NCBI GenBank assembly: GCA_910587505.1
Contig: CAJULD010000038.1
Location: 1-27,293, forward strand
Direction: 5' to 3'
Length of the DNA: 27,293 nt
From: an uncultured Oscillospiraceae bacterium
Lineage (GTDB): Bacteria > Bacillota > Clostridia > Oscillospirales > Oscillospiraceae
Shown here: in pieces, positions 14,536 to 22,189 of the stretch
Position numbering within the stretch: the first letter of the stretch is position 1
Layout: every line of letters starts with the position of its first letter
Translations under genes and position numbers: made by a program
The notes under the pieces: generated by a model
Databases searched by the model: none
Told to the model about the DNA's origin: nothing
The model's input: the letters and a program-made list of their open reading frames with translations, nothing else

Positions 14536-16119
14536 CTACACATTTTCATAAACATACGTGATGGCGGTGTAATCCGTGTTCAGGTACACGAAGGCCACCA
14601 GCAGCAGCACCGCGGCGAACAGCACCAGAAACTGTACGCCCCAGGGCCGCCGGTCCAGCCGCTCTCTCAGGGGCACGCCCCTCTCCAGAGCCAGCTCCAC
14701 GCCCAGCAGCACCCCTCCGGCCACGCCCAGCCGCAGCCAGTCAGACCCCGACAGACCGAAGGACAGGAAGGTATCCGCCCCCAGCGCGCCCCAGCCGAAG
14801 TGAAACACGGTCCGTTTGAGCATCCGCAGGGCCTGCATCAGGCTGTCCGCCCGGGAGAAATACCGCCCGATCACCACCAGGGCGCAGGTCCGCAGGGACT
14901 GGAACACCCGGAAGGGCAGATTTTTTTCATCCAGCCCCAGCCTTCCGTTTACCCGCGCAAAGACCGGCGCGAAAATCATGGCCAGGCTCATCAGGCCTCC
15001 GTTCCACAGGCCGTAGGCAATGTTGCTCAGCCCCGGCCCCTGCCAGAGCCCCACCATCAGGAACACCACCACCGTGGACAGGCAGGGGGCCGCCAGCTTC
15101 CCCGCCCGGGGCCCGAAGCGGGCCCGCAGGCGCTTGCCCAGCCGGTTCATGGGGCCCGACAGGGCCAGCGGATAGAACAGATAGTCCTTCATCCACTCCC
15201 CCAGGGACATGTGCCAGCGCCGCCAGAATTCGTCCATGCTCCGGGCAAAGTAGGGCCGGTTGAAGTTCTCCGCCATCTCCACCCCGAAGAGGGCCGAGGC
15301 CCCCCGCACCAGATCCGTCCCGCCGGAGAAATCCGCGTACAGCTGCACGCAGTACAGCGCCGAACCCAGCAGCAGGGACGCGCCCTGGTACCGGGCGAAG
15401 TTGTCGAACAGCTCCGCCACCGCGCCAGCCAGAGGGTCGGCGATAAACGCCTTTTTCAGCATGCCCCAGATCATCAGCTGCAACGCGGCCCTGATCCCCG
15501 CCGGATCAGGGTCGTTTCCCCGGAGCAGCTGGGGCTGAAGCCTGTCGAAGCGGTTAATGGGCCCCTGGATCATCTGGGGGAACCAGCAGGCGAACAGCGC
15601 GTACCGCAGGAAATTCTTCTCCGGCTTTACCCGTCCCCGGTACACGTCGATCAGATAGCCGGAGGTCTGGAAAATATAAAAGGAGATGCCCAGCGGCAGC
15701 AGCAGCCCCAGGGGCTGAAAGGTCCGGGCAACGCCGAAAAGGCCGAGGAGGCGGCTCGCCGTCCCCAGCCAGGAATCCAGGTATTTGAACAGCGCCAGCG
15801 TGGCAAAATTCACCGTCAGCGCCCCGCCCAGCACCAGCCGGCGGCGGCGCTTGCCCCGTTTCCTGATCTCCGCCTTCTCCTCCCGGTGCTGCTCCAGCTC
15901 CGCCCGCTCCCGGAGGCGGATGGCCTCCATGCCGTGCGCGGCGGCGAAGGTAACGGCGACGGTGACCAGCAGGTATACCGCCGCCCGCACGCTGAAGGTG
16001 AGATAGAAGAACGCGCTGGCTGCCAGAAGGACCAGCCAGCGGTGCTTTTTCGGCAGCAGATAACAGACCCCGGCGGCCAGGGCCAGAAACAGCAGAAAGC
16101 CCGCGCTGTTGATGGACAT
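14536..16119 (-). CDS. MBOAT-family membrane O-acyltransferase (DltB/AlgI-like)
   Basis: This 527-residue protein has about ten or more hydrophobic segments and the typical MBOAT core. Recognisable blocks are PLGISFYIFQTSGYLIDVYRG (starting near 142), PQMIQGPINRF (181-191), YADFSGGTDLVRG (261-273) and FWRRWHMSLGEWMKDYLFYPL (starting near 298), where H303 is the first conserved histidine. In the second block, GLWQGPGLSNIAYGLWNG (from 357), the usual GLWHG histidine is Gln (Q360) and a further family histidine is Asn (N373). Such enzymes move acyl groups from a carrier protein across the membrane to a surface polymer. The ATG at 16119 lies 4 bases after the stop of the carrier-protein gene. The true start is MSINSAG; the 12 codons upstream belong to the overlap with that gene. 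Confidence 0.9.
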   Translation of the reverse strand: MSINSAGFLLFLALAAGVCYLLPKKHRWLVLLAASAFFYLTFSVRAAVYLLVTVAVTFAAAHGMEAIRLRERAELEQHREEKAEIRKRGKRRRRLVLGGALTVNFATLALFKYLDSWLGTASRLLGLFGVARTFQPLGLLLPLGISFYIFQTSGYLIDVYRGRVKPEKNFLRYALFACWFPQMIQGPINRFDRLQPQLLRGNDPDPAGIRAALQLMIWGMLKKAFIADPLAGAVAELFDNFARYQGASLLLGSALYCVQLYADFSGGTDLVRGASALFGVEMAENFNRPYFARSMDEFWRRWHMSLGEWMKDYLFYPLALSGPMNRLGKRLRARFGPRAGKLAAPCLSTVVVFLMVGLWQGPGLSNIAYGLWNGGLMSLAMIFAPVFARVNGRLGLDEKNLPFRVFQSLRTCALVVIGRYFSRADSLMQALRMLKRTVFHFGWGALGADTFLSFGLSGSDWLRLGVAGGVLLGVELALERGVPLRERLDRRPWGVQFLVLFAAVLLLVAFVYLNTDYTAITYVYENV

Positions 16120-16123
16120 GGGG

Positions 16124-16351
16124 TTACTCGTCCGCCAGGCGCTGGACCAGCGCATGGATTGCCTGAAGGGAGTTGAAGTTCTCCGGCACCAGGTCCTCCG
16201 CGCCGATGGAGATGTCGAAGGCCTCGTTCAGCTCGCCCACCAGCATCACAATGTTCAGAGAGTCCAGAATGCCGTCATCGATGAGACGCTCCTGCCCCTC
16301 GAAGTCGATGCCGGGGCAGTTCTCCTGCAAAATGTTCAGAATTTCTTCCAT
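16124..16351 (-). CDS. Acyl carrier protein (DltC-like), first gene of the acylation cassette
   Basis: This is a small acidic 75-residue carrier protein with the phosphopantetheine site DSL at 34-36 within DGILDSLNIVMLVGELNEAF. Its Ser would carry the 4'-phosphopantetheine arm that holds an acyl group. AAGGAG is 8-13 bases before the ATG. It is followed at once by the MBOAT gene, so it is probably the dedicated donor carrier of that enzyme and not the fatty-acid ACP, which normally sits near fab genes. DltC-like proteins are loaded by a DltA-type adenylating ligase, but none is seen on either side here. Confidence 0.9.
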   Translation of the reverse strand: MEEILNILQENCPGIDFEGQERLIDDGILDSLNIVMLVGELNEAFDISIGAEDLVPENFNSLQAIHALVQRLADE

Positions 16352-16389
16352 GGGTTGTTCTCCTTTACTTTACTGCCGCCCTGCCGGGC

Positions 16390-16520
16390 GGGGGATTATC
16401 TGCACTTTTCTGCGGGGGAAAAGTACCAAAAGATGGCTCAAGAGGGCTTCGTCCCCTTGAGAATCCCCAAATTACGGGGATATGACCGGCTCAACGCCGG
16501 CCTGCAGTCCCTGCCGTCTC
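16390..16520. repeat. Multi-hairpin intergenic element
   Basis: This part of the 274-base spacer between recR and the ACP gene holds a row of inverted repeats: ACTTTTC/GAAAAGT (16404-16424), TCAAGAGGG/CCCCTTGA (16438-16460, one mismatch), ATCCCC/GGGGAT (16463-16481) and CCGGC/GCCGG (16486-16500). It does not code for anything I recognise. The order, a small hairpin then ACCAAAA then a stronger hairpin, looks like a dispersed palindromic element. Confidence 0.45.
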
Positions 16521-16570
16521 AAAGAGGGTGAACTCCCGGAGTACGGGACCGGAGGCAGCGGAAACAGCGA

Positions 16571-16610
16571 AAAGAAAGCTCTGCCGTACCGCCGCTTCGC
16601 GGCGGCAGAG
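16571..16610 (-). terminator. Terminator after recR
   Basis: CTCTGCCG (16579-16586) pairs with CGGCAGAG (16603-16610) around an inner CCGC/GCGG stem. On the minus strand the hairpin is followed by TTTCTTT. It separates rpe-recR from the ACP cassette. Confidence 0.6.
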
Positions 16611-16625
16611 AAAAATTCCGGCAGG

Positions 16626-17225
16626 TTACAGTTCCCTGCGGCCCTCCAGAGCCCGCATGAGGGTGGCGTCGTCGGCAAACTCCAGATGTCCCCCCACGGG
16701 AATCCCGTAGGCCAGCCGGGTGACCCGCACGGCGAAGGGCTTCAGCAGCCGGGCGATATACATGGCGGTAGCCTCCCCCTCGGTGTCGGGGTTGGTGGCC
16801 ATGATGACCTCCTTCACGTCCCCCCCGGCCACCCGGTCCACCAGGGACCTGATTTGCAGGTCATCCGGCCCGATGTGGTTCATGGGGGAAATCACCCCAT
16901 GGAGCACGTGATAACCGCCGGTGTACTCTCTGGCCCGTTCGATGGCCGCCACGTCCCTGGGGTCCGCCACCACGCAGACCGTGGACCCGTCCCGCCGGGA
17001 CGAGGAGCAGATGGGGCACAGCCCCCCCGCCGTCAGATTCTGGCATACCGGGCAGCAGGTGACGTTCTGCCTGGCGTCCAGAATGGCGTCGGCGAACTCC
17101 CGGGCCTCCTCGTCCGTCAGGCCCAGCACGTGGAAGGCCAGACGCTGGGCGGACTTGCCCCCGATGCCCGGCAGCCGGGCAAACTGCTCCACCAGGCGCT
17201 CCAGCGGCGCGGGAAAATACTCCAT
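16626..17225 (-). CDS. recR: Recombination mediator protein RecR
   Basis: This 199-residue protein has full RecR length. A helix-hairpin-helix region (about 8-34, RLPGIGGKSAQRLAFH) is followed by a four-cysteine zinc site (C58, C61, C70, C73). A Toprim domain follows with CVVADPRD (84-91) and NPDTEGEATA (145-154), and the protein closes with the Walker-B-like C-terminal segment LAYGIPVGGHLEFAD. RecR works with RecF/RecO in loading RecA at single-strand gaps. It starts 5 bases after the rpe stop, with GAGAGGA inside the end of rpe as ribosome site. The common neighbours dnaX and ebfC are absent here, where rpe takes the upstream place. Confidence 0.96.
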   Translation of the reverse strand: MEYFPAPLERLVEQFARLPGIGGKSAQRLAFHVLGLTDEEAREFADAILDARQNVTCCPVCQNLTAGGLCPICSSSRRDGSTVCVVADPRDVAAIERAREYTGGYHVLHGVISPMNHIGPDDLQIRSLVDRVAGGDVKEVIMATNPDTEGEATAMYIARLLKPFAVRVTRLAYGIPVGGHLEFADDATLMRALEGRREL

Positions 17226-17230
17226 GGTCC

Positions 17231-17875
17231 CTATCCTCTCAATTCTTTGATTCGGGCGGGAATGTCCGCCGCCTTATATACCGCGCTGCCCGCCACCAGA
17301 ACGCCGGCTCCGTTTTCCACCGCCGTGCGGCAGGTCACCGGGTCCACGCCGCCGTCCACTTCCAGCTCGCAGTCCAGCCCGCCCTCTCTGATCCACTCCC
17401 GCAGCTGCCGGAGCTTGGGCATCATGTCCTCCATGAACTTCTGCCCGCCGAAGCCCGGCTCCACCGTCATCACCAGCACCATGGAGCATTTGTCCAGAAA
17501 CGGCCGCGCCGCCTCCGCCGGCGTTCCCGGCCTGAGCACCACGCCGGCCCGCTTCCCCTGGCCGCGGATGATATCCAGGGCTTTGCCGGTGTTCTCCGCG
17601 GTGTCGGCCTCCACGTGGACGGTAACGATGTCCGCGCCGGCCTGACAGAACCGCTCCGCGTACCGCACCGGCCGGTCGATCATCAGATGCACGTCCAGCG
17701 GCAGATCCGTGACGCGCCGGATAGACTGCACCACCGGAATGCCGACAGTGATGTTGGGAACGAAGACGCCGTCCATCACATCCACATGGAGATAGTCCGC
17801 GCTTTCCACCCGGCGGATATCCCGCTCCAGATTTGCAAAATCAGCGGCGAGGATGGAGGGTGCAATTTTAACCAT
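17231..17875 (-). CDS. rpe: Ribulose-phosphate 3-epimerase
   Basis: This 214-residue TIM-barrel enzyme interconverts ribulose 5-phosphate and xylulose 5-phosphate in the pentose phosphate pathway. Residues expected for the metal site and acid-base pair are present: S7, H30, D32 (in HVDVMDG), H63 and D174 (in EVDGG), along with the signature VEPGFGGQKF at 138-147. The start at 17875 (MVKIAPSILAADF) is canonical and has AAGGAAG about 8 bases upstream. The frame stays open for a further 120 codons upstream, but that stretch has no homology-like features. It forms a tight unit with recR. Functionally it links to the xylulokinase at 3468, whose product is its substrate. Confidence 0.96.
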   Translation of the reverse strand: MVKIAPSILAADFANLERDIRRVESADYLHVDVMDGVFVPNITVGIPVVQSIRRVTDLPLDVHLMIDRPVRYAERFCQAGADIVTVHVEADTAENTGKALDIIRGQGKRAGVVLRPGTPAEAARPFLDKCSMVLVMTVEPGFGGQKFMEDMMPKLRQLREWIREGGLDCELEVDGGVDPVTCRTAVENGAGVLVAGSAVYKAADIPARIKELRG

Positions 17876-18126
17876 GACCACACTTCCTTTTTGCGTTTTC
17901 CCGCCCGGAAGCGAACCGGACAGGGTTCGGGGCGAAAGCGAAGGAAAGCACCACGGGCAAGCCCGCTTCATAGGATACCGTAAGCGGCAGGAGCGCCGCG
18001 GCGGGACGAAAATCATTCCCACACGCCTGCCCCCGTCCGCGCCGGCGGCGCGCCGCATGATATAGATGTACCTGGGTCCCCTGCCGGACGGAGAAGCGTC
18101 CGGCAGGGGATCGTCCGCACGCCGGC
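17876..18126. other. Spacer between ileS and rpe
   Basis: These 251 bases hold the rpe ribosome site and a GC-rich stretch with no gene I can support. No clear promoter for rpe-recR was found, so read-through from ileS is possible. Confidence 0.4.
18077..18110 (-). terminator. Hairpin after ileS
   Basis: A perfect 14-bp stem (18077-18090 with 18097-18110) and 6-base loop lies 16 bases past the ileS stop. No T run follows on the minus strand, so termination may be partial. Confidence 0.5.
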
Positions 18127-20883
18127 TCAGAAATCCAGCCTGAGGCCCCGGACCACTCCGGCGCAGCGTCCGCAGAGGGCGGGATGCTCTCCGTCCCGGC
18201 CCACAGAGGGCAGGATCTTCCAGCACCGCTCGCACCTGGCCCCCTGGGCGGGCTCCACCTGGATCTCCGTTCCCCCGGAAAGCTCCACCTGGGATACGAT
18301 AAACAGGTCCGCCAGTTCCTCCGCCGTCGCCCAGGGCCGCATGGGCAGCCTGTTGGAGGGCAGCATTACCCTGGCCTCCAGGCCCTTGCCGATCTTCTTA
18401 TCGTTCCGGGCAGCCTCCAGGGCGGCGTTGACCTCGTCCCGGACGCGGATGAGCTGCGCCCACCAGGCCATGGCGCCATCGTCCAGGGCATAGTCCGCGA
18501 AAGGCCGGTTCATCTGATTGAGCACCACATTCCGGGGATCGTCTTCCGCCCGGTGGGGCATGGCCTGCCAGATCTCGTCGCAGGTGAAGGCCAGAATGGG
18601 GGCAAAAATCCTGGTCATGGTGTCCAGAATCAGGTACAGAGCGGTCTGGGCGCTGCGGCGGGGCAGGCCGCAGCGCTCCCCGCAGTAGAGCCGGTCCTTG
18701 ATGATGTCCAGATAGAAGGAGCTGAGCTCCACCACGCAGAAGTCGTTGACCGCGTGGCTGACCACATGGAATTCATAGTTGCGGTAGGCTGCCTCGCACC
18801 GCTCGATGAGGGCGTTCAGCTTTGTCACCGCCCAGCGGTCCAGCTCCGGCATCTCCTCCGGCTTTACCAGATTGTCGGCGTCGAAGCCGTCCAGGTTGCC
18901 CAGGCAGTACCGGGCGGTGTTGCGGAACTTCAGATAGCTCTGGCTGAGCTGCTTAAAGATGTTATCGGAGCAGCGCACGTCGGCGTGGTAGTCGGCGGAA
19001 CCGGCCCACAGGCGGATCATGTCCGCGCCGTATTTCCTGAAGATGTCGGCGGGGTCCACGCCGTTGCCCAGAGATTTGTGCATGGCCTTGCCCTCGCCGT
19101 CCACGGTCCAGCCGTGGGTGACGCACTCCCGGAAGGGCGCGCCCTGGCCCATTGCGCCCACGGCGGTGAGCAGGGAGGACTGGAACCATCCCCGGTACTG
19201 GTCCAGGCCCTCCATATACACGGTGGCGGGCCAGAAGCCCTGGTCCTTCTTCATGGAGGCAACGTGGGTGGAGCCGGAGTCGAACCAGCCGTCCAGGGTG
19301 TCCTCCTCCCTGGTGAAATGAACGCCGCCGCAGTGGGGGCACCTGTACCCGGCCGGCAGGATATCCGCGGCGTCCTTCTCATACCACGCGTTGGAGCCCT
19401 CGGCGGCAAAGAGCCTGCTGACGGCCTCGATGGTCTCGCCGTCGCACACCGGCTTGCCGCAGTCCCCGCAGTAGAACACGGGGATGGGCAGTCCCCAGCG
19501 GCGCTGGCGGGAAATGCACCAGTCGCTCCGCTCCTGGATCATGGAGATCATCCGGTCCTTTCCCCAGCCGGGAATCCACCGCACGTCCTCTGTCGCCGCC
19601 ACGGCGGCGTCTTTGAAGGCGTCCACGGAGCAGAACCACTGGGGCGTGGCCCGGAAGATGATGGGGTGCCTGCACCGCCAGCAGTGGGGGTAGGAGTGGG
19701 TAATGTCCTCGCTGGCCAGCAGAGCGCCGCTTTCCTTCATATCCGCCAGAATGACGGGGTTGGACTCGTCTGTGGTCATGCCGGCGTACTTCCCGGCGTA
19801 ATCGGTATGGCAGCCCCGGTCATCCACGGGCACCACCATCTCCATGCCATAGCGCCTGCATGTCTGGTAGTCGTCCGCGCCGAAGCCGGGAGCGGTATGG
19901 ACGCAGCCGGTACCGGAGTCCATGGTGACGTACTCCGCGTTCACCAGCCGGCTGGTTTTGGGCAGGAACGGGTGGTCTGCCAGCATGTTCTCAAAGAAGC
20001 TGCCGGGATGAGTCTCCGCGATCTCCCAGTTCTCGATGCCGGCCACCTTCATGACCTTTTCCACCAGGGCCTCGGCCATGACATAGACCTCGCCGTTGGG
20101 GACCTTCACCAGGGCGTAGCTGTCCCTGGGATGCAGGGCGATGGCCAGGTTGCCGGGGAGGGTCCAGATGGTGGTGGTCCAGATGACGAAGAAGAGCCTG
20201 CTCTTATCGTAGGCGCCCAGCTTCCCCTGGTCGTCGTGCATGGGGAACTTCACATATACCGTGGTGACGGGGTCGTCCTGATACTCGATCTCGGCCTCCG
20301 CCAGGGCGGTCTCGTCGTGGGGGCACCAGTACACGGGCTTCAGGCCCTTATAAATGACGCCCTTCTGGTACATGGCCCCGAAGATTCTGACCTCTTCGGC
20401 CTCGAAGCCGGGGTCCATGGTCAGATAGGGGTGCTCCCAGTCGCCGATGACGCCCATGCGCTTAAACCCGTCCCGCTGTACGTCCACGTAGTGCTGGGCG
20501 AACTCGTGGCAGGCGGAGCGGAACTCGGGAACGCTCATCTTCTTCCGGTTGAGTCTGTTCTTCTTGATGATGGCGGACTCGATGGGCATGCCGTGGTTGT
20601 CCCAGCCGGGAATGTAGGGCGTATAGTACCCCCGCATGGCGGCGGAGCGCACCATGAAATCCTTGATGGACTTGTTCAGCGCGTGGCCCATATGGAGCGC
20701 GCCGTTGGAGAAGGGGGGGCCGTCATGGAGGGAGTAGAGGGGCTTCCCCTCGTTCTTTTTCAGCATCTCATGGTAGAGATCCATTTTCTCCCAGTTCTCC
20801 AGCATCCCCGGCTCCCTTGCCGGCAGGCCCGCCCGCATGGGGAAATCTGTCTTCGGCAGGTTGATGGTCTTGTTGTAATCCAT
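18127..20883 (-). CDS. ileS: Isoleucyl-tRNA synthetase
   Basis: This 918-residue class I synthetase is of the bacterial IleS1 kind. It joins isoleucine to its tRNA using ATP. The HIGH motif appears as HMGH (64-67), the editing domain (about 200-400) contains WTTTIWTLPGN, and the WCISRQRRWGLPIP block is at 455-468. At the KMSKS position the sequence reads AMHKS (600-604), a departure from the common form, although the catalytic K603-S604 are kept. The C-terminus has a zinc finger (CERCW and, further on, CGRC) that is typical of IleS1. AGGAGG lies close upstream of the ATG. I looked for a T-box leader on the minus strand upstream and found none. Confidence 0.96.
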   Translation of the reverse strand: MDYNKTINLPKTDFPMRAGLPAREPGMLENWEKMDLYHEMLKKNEGKPLYSLHDGPPFSNGALHMGHALNKSIKDFMVRSAAMRGYYTPYIPGWDNHGMPIESAIIKKNRLNRKKMSVPEFRSACHEFAQHYVDVQRDGFKRMGVIGDWEHPYLTMDPGFEAEEVRIFGAMYQKGVIYKGLKPVYWCPHDETALAEAEIEYQDDPVTTVYVKFPMHDDQGKLGAYDKSRLFFVIWTTTIWTLPGNLAIALHPRDSYALVKVPNGEVYVMAEALVEKVMKVAGIENWEIAETHPGSFFENMLADHPFLPKTSRLVNAEYVTMDSGTGCVHTAPGFGADDYQTCRRYGMEMVVPVDDRGCHTDYAGKYAGMTTDESNPVILADMKESGALLASEDITHSYPHCWRCRHPIIFRATPQWFCSVDAFKDAAVAATEDVRWIPGWGKDRMISMIQERSDWCISRQRRWGLPIPVFYCGDCGKPVCDGETIEAVSRLFAAEGSNAWYEKDAADILPAGYRCPHCGGVHFTREEDTLDGWFDSGSTHVASMKKDQGFWPATVYMEGLDQYRGWFQSSLLTAVGAMGQGAPFRECVTHGWTVDGEGKAMHKSLGNGVDPADIFRKYGADMIRLWAGSADYHADVRCSDNIFKQLSQSYLKFRNTARYCLGNLDGFDADNLVKPEEMPELDRWAVTKLNALIERCEAAYRNYEFHVVSHAVNDFCVVELSSFYLDIIKDRLYCGERCGLPRRSAQTALYLILDTMTRIFAPILAFTCDEIWQAMPHRAEDDPRNVVLNQMNRPFADYALDDGAMAWWAQLIRVRDEVNAALEAARNDKKIGKGLEARVMLPSNRLPMRPWATAEELADLFIVSQVELSGGTEIQVEPAQGARCERCWKILPSVGRDGEHPALCGRCAGVVRGLRLDF

Positions 20884-20950
20884 TTGCCTGTGTCCTCCTA
20901 TGTGAAAGATGGTTTCTCAATATTCCACGACCGCCCTCCGGCAGTCCTTG

Positions 20951-20979
20951 CATATACAGGCGGCGGGACAGTCCGCCAA
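20951..20979 (-). promoter_or_regulatory. Possible ileS promoter
   Basis: On the minus strand TTGGCG (20974-20979), 17 bases, TATATG (20951-20956), about 70 bases before the ileS start. The match is moderate. It lies downstream of the tRNA-Ser terminator, which makes an independent promoter necessary. Confidence 0.4.
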
Positions 20980-21007
20980 AAGCGCTCTCCTTCCGCAAAA
21001 CCGGACG

Positions 21008-21034
21008 CGCCCCCGTTTCTCAAACGCGGGGGCG
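21008..21034. repeat. GC-rich hairpin between tRNA-Ser and ileS
   Basis: CGCCCCCG...CGGGGGCG with an inner TTT/AAA stem and a two-base bulge. It could be a second terminator for the tRNA unit or an insulating element before ileS. Confidence 0.4.
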
Positions 21035-21084
21035 GACGGAAGCAGTTCGCGTTTAAAAGCGAAGAAAAAAGCCCGTCCGGCGTA

Positions 21085-21111
21085 TGGAAAAAGCCCCAAA
21101 GGCTTTTTCCA
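21085..21111. terminator. Terminator of the tRNA-Ser pair
   Basis: An 11-bp perfect stem TGGAAAAAGCC/GGCTTTTTCCA with a 5-base loop. The A/T runs on both arms make it workable in either direction. Confidence 0.65.
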
Positions 21112-21135
21112 TCGCCTTCAGGGCTTTTTCAGAGC

Positions 21136-21227
21136 TGGCGCGGAAGGAGGGATTTGAACCCTCGCACGTTGTTTGGACGTCTACTCCCTTAGCAGGGGAG
21201 CCCCTTCGGCCACTTGGGTACTTCCGC
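21136..21227 (-). tRNA. tRNA-Ser (anticodon GCT)
   Basis: The full cloverleaf is visible on the minus strand: acceptor stem GCGGAAG/CTTCCGC, anticodon loop CTGCTAA, the long variable arm expected of serine tRNAs, T-loop GTTCAAAT and discriminator G73. The CCA end is encoded (21136-21138). Confidence 0.96.
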
Positions 21228-21262
21228 ACAGGTCGAATGAGTTGCGCTTCCAGTCTTAAAAA

Positions 21263-21350
21263 TGGCGGAGAGAGTGGGATTCGAACCCACGGATGCTCGC
21301 GCATCGCCGGTTTTCAAGACCGGTTCCTTAAACCGCTCGGACATCTCTCC
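21263..21350 (-). tRNA. tRNA-Ser (anticodon TGA)
   Basis: On the minus strand the acceptor stem starts GGAGAGA, the anticodon loop is CTTGAAA and a long variable arm GATGCGCGAGCATC follows. T-loop, discriminator G and encoded CCA (21263-21265) are present. It is the first gene of a two-tRNA unit. Confidence 0.96.
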
Positions 21351-21374
21351 CAATCGGTTTCAGGCGCATGCACT

Positions 21375-21403
21375 ATATTACCACGGCGCTTTTATTTTGT
21401 CAA
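21375..21403 (-). promoter_or_regulatory. Promoter of the two-gene tRNA-Ser unit
   Basis: On the minus strand TTGACA (21398-21403), 17 bases, TAATAT (21375-21380), about 25 bases before the first tRNA. It is a near-consensus, stable-RNA-type promoter. Confidence 0.85.
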
Positions 21404-21456
21404 CGATTATTTTTCGGAAGCTCCGGACGCTGCCGGAAAATGGCTGTCCCGCCGGA

Positions 21457-21485
21457 TTGACAAGTTATTGACAATGTAGTAGAAT
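21457..21485 (+). promoter_or_regulatory. Promoter of rex, with a duplicated TTGACAA
   Basis: TTGACA (21457-21462), 17 bases, TAGAAT (21480-21485). The heptamer TTGACAA occurs twice, 11 bases apart (21457 and 21468). No full Rex-box palindrome (TTGTTAA...TTAACAA) was seen, so autoregulation is not shown. Confidence 0.75.
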
Positions 21486-21540
21486 AAGAAAAAAATGTTC
21501 CGGGCATATCCTTATGACACAGGAGGCTGCACTACATATT

Positions 21541-22170
21541 ATGAAAAAGCAGAACGTATCCGACGCTGTGATCCGGCGGCTTCCCCGCTATTACCGCTAT
21601 CTGGACGATCTCCATCTCAAGGGGAGCGTGCGTATTTCCTCCAGTACGCTGGGCGAAAAAATGGGGATCACCGCGTCCCAGATCCGTCAGGATCTCAGCT
21701 GCTTCGGGGAATTCGGCCAGCAGGGCTACGGCTACAACGTGGACGAGCTGCGCGCGGAGATCGGCCATATTCTGGGCGTGGACGAGCGTCACCGGATCAT
21801 TGTGGTAGGCGTGGGCAATCTGGGCCGGGCCCTGATCCAGAATTTTCACTTCACCGAGGCGGGATTCCTTCTGGAGGCCGCCTTTGACGTTTCTCCCGCC
21901 CTGGTGGGAGGCGAGGTAGCCGGGGTCCCCATTCTGGACTGCGCCGAGCTGGAGCGCTTTATCCCGGACCACCGGCCCGACGTGGCCGTGCTCACCGTAC
22001 CCCAGGCCGTGGCCCAGCAGACCGCCGACCGGTTGATTTCGCTGGGCGTGCGCGGCTTCTGGAACTTTACCAATGTGGAGCTGAGCAGCGAATCGGAATC
22101 CGTCCGCTTTGAGGACGTCCATTTCGCGGACAGCCTTCTGACTCTCAGCTACCGGATTACGGACCGGTAG
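21541..22170 (+). CDS. rex: Redox-sensing repressor Rex
   Basis: This 209-residue protein senses the NADH/NAD+ ratio and represses fermentation and respiration genes when NAD+ is high. The N-terminal winged helix (about 1-75) has the typical start VSDAVIRRLPRYYRYL and GITASQIRQDLSCFGEFG. The Rossmann domain has GVGNLG at 90-95, and the C-terminal swapped helix follows. I chose the ATG at 21541 since family members start at this residue; AGGAGG is rather far, 14 bases away. A longer form from the ATG at 21514 adds nine residues and has no ribosome site. The next gene follows after 19 bases. NfnAB in the same window is the kind of redox enzyme this regulator often accompanies, but a link is only inferred. 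Confidence 0.95.
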   Translation: MKKQNVSDAVIRRLPRYYRYLDDLHLKGSVRISSSTLGEKMGITASQIRQDLSCFGEFGQQGYGYNVDELRAEIGHILGVDERHRIIVVGVGNLGRALIQNFHFTEAGFLLEAAFDVSPALVGGEVAGVPILDCAELERFIPDHRPDVAVLTVPQAVAQQTADRLISLGVRGFWNFTNVELSSESESVRFEDVHFADSLLTLSYRITDR

Positions 22171-22189
22171 CCTGCCCAAAGGAGCTTCT

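Noticed and set aside
12844..16176. A 1110-codon open frame on the plus strand
   Set aside because: Antisense to the acylation cassette, low-complexity composition, no ribosome site; a by-product of GC-rich coding on the other strand.
16124..16351. Fatty-acid synthesis acpP
   Set aside because: No fab genes are nearby and the gene is coupled to an MBOAT gene, so a DltC-like role is more likely.
17876..18235. N-terminal extension of Rpe by 120 codons
   Set aside because: The canonical Rpe start at 17875 has a ribosome site, and the extension would run into the end of ileS.
18184..21192. A 1002-codon open frame on the plus strand
   Set aside because: Antisense to ileS and running on into a tRNA gene; no recognisable motif.
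21457..21474. Possible Rex-binding site at the rex promoter
   Set aside because: The two TTGACAA copies are direct, not inverted, and do not match the TTGTTAA...TTAACAA dyad.
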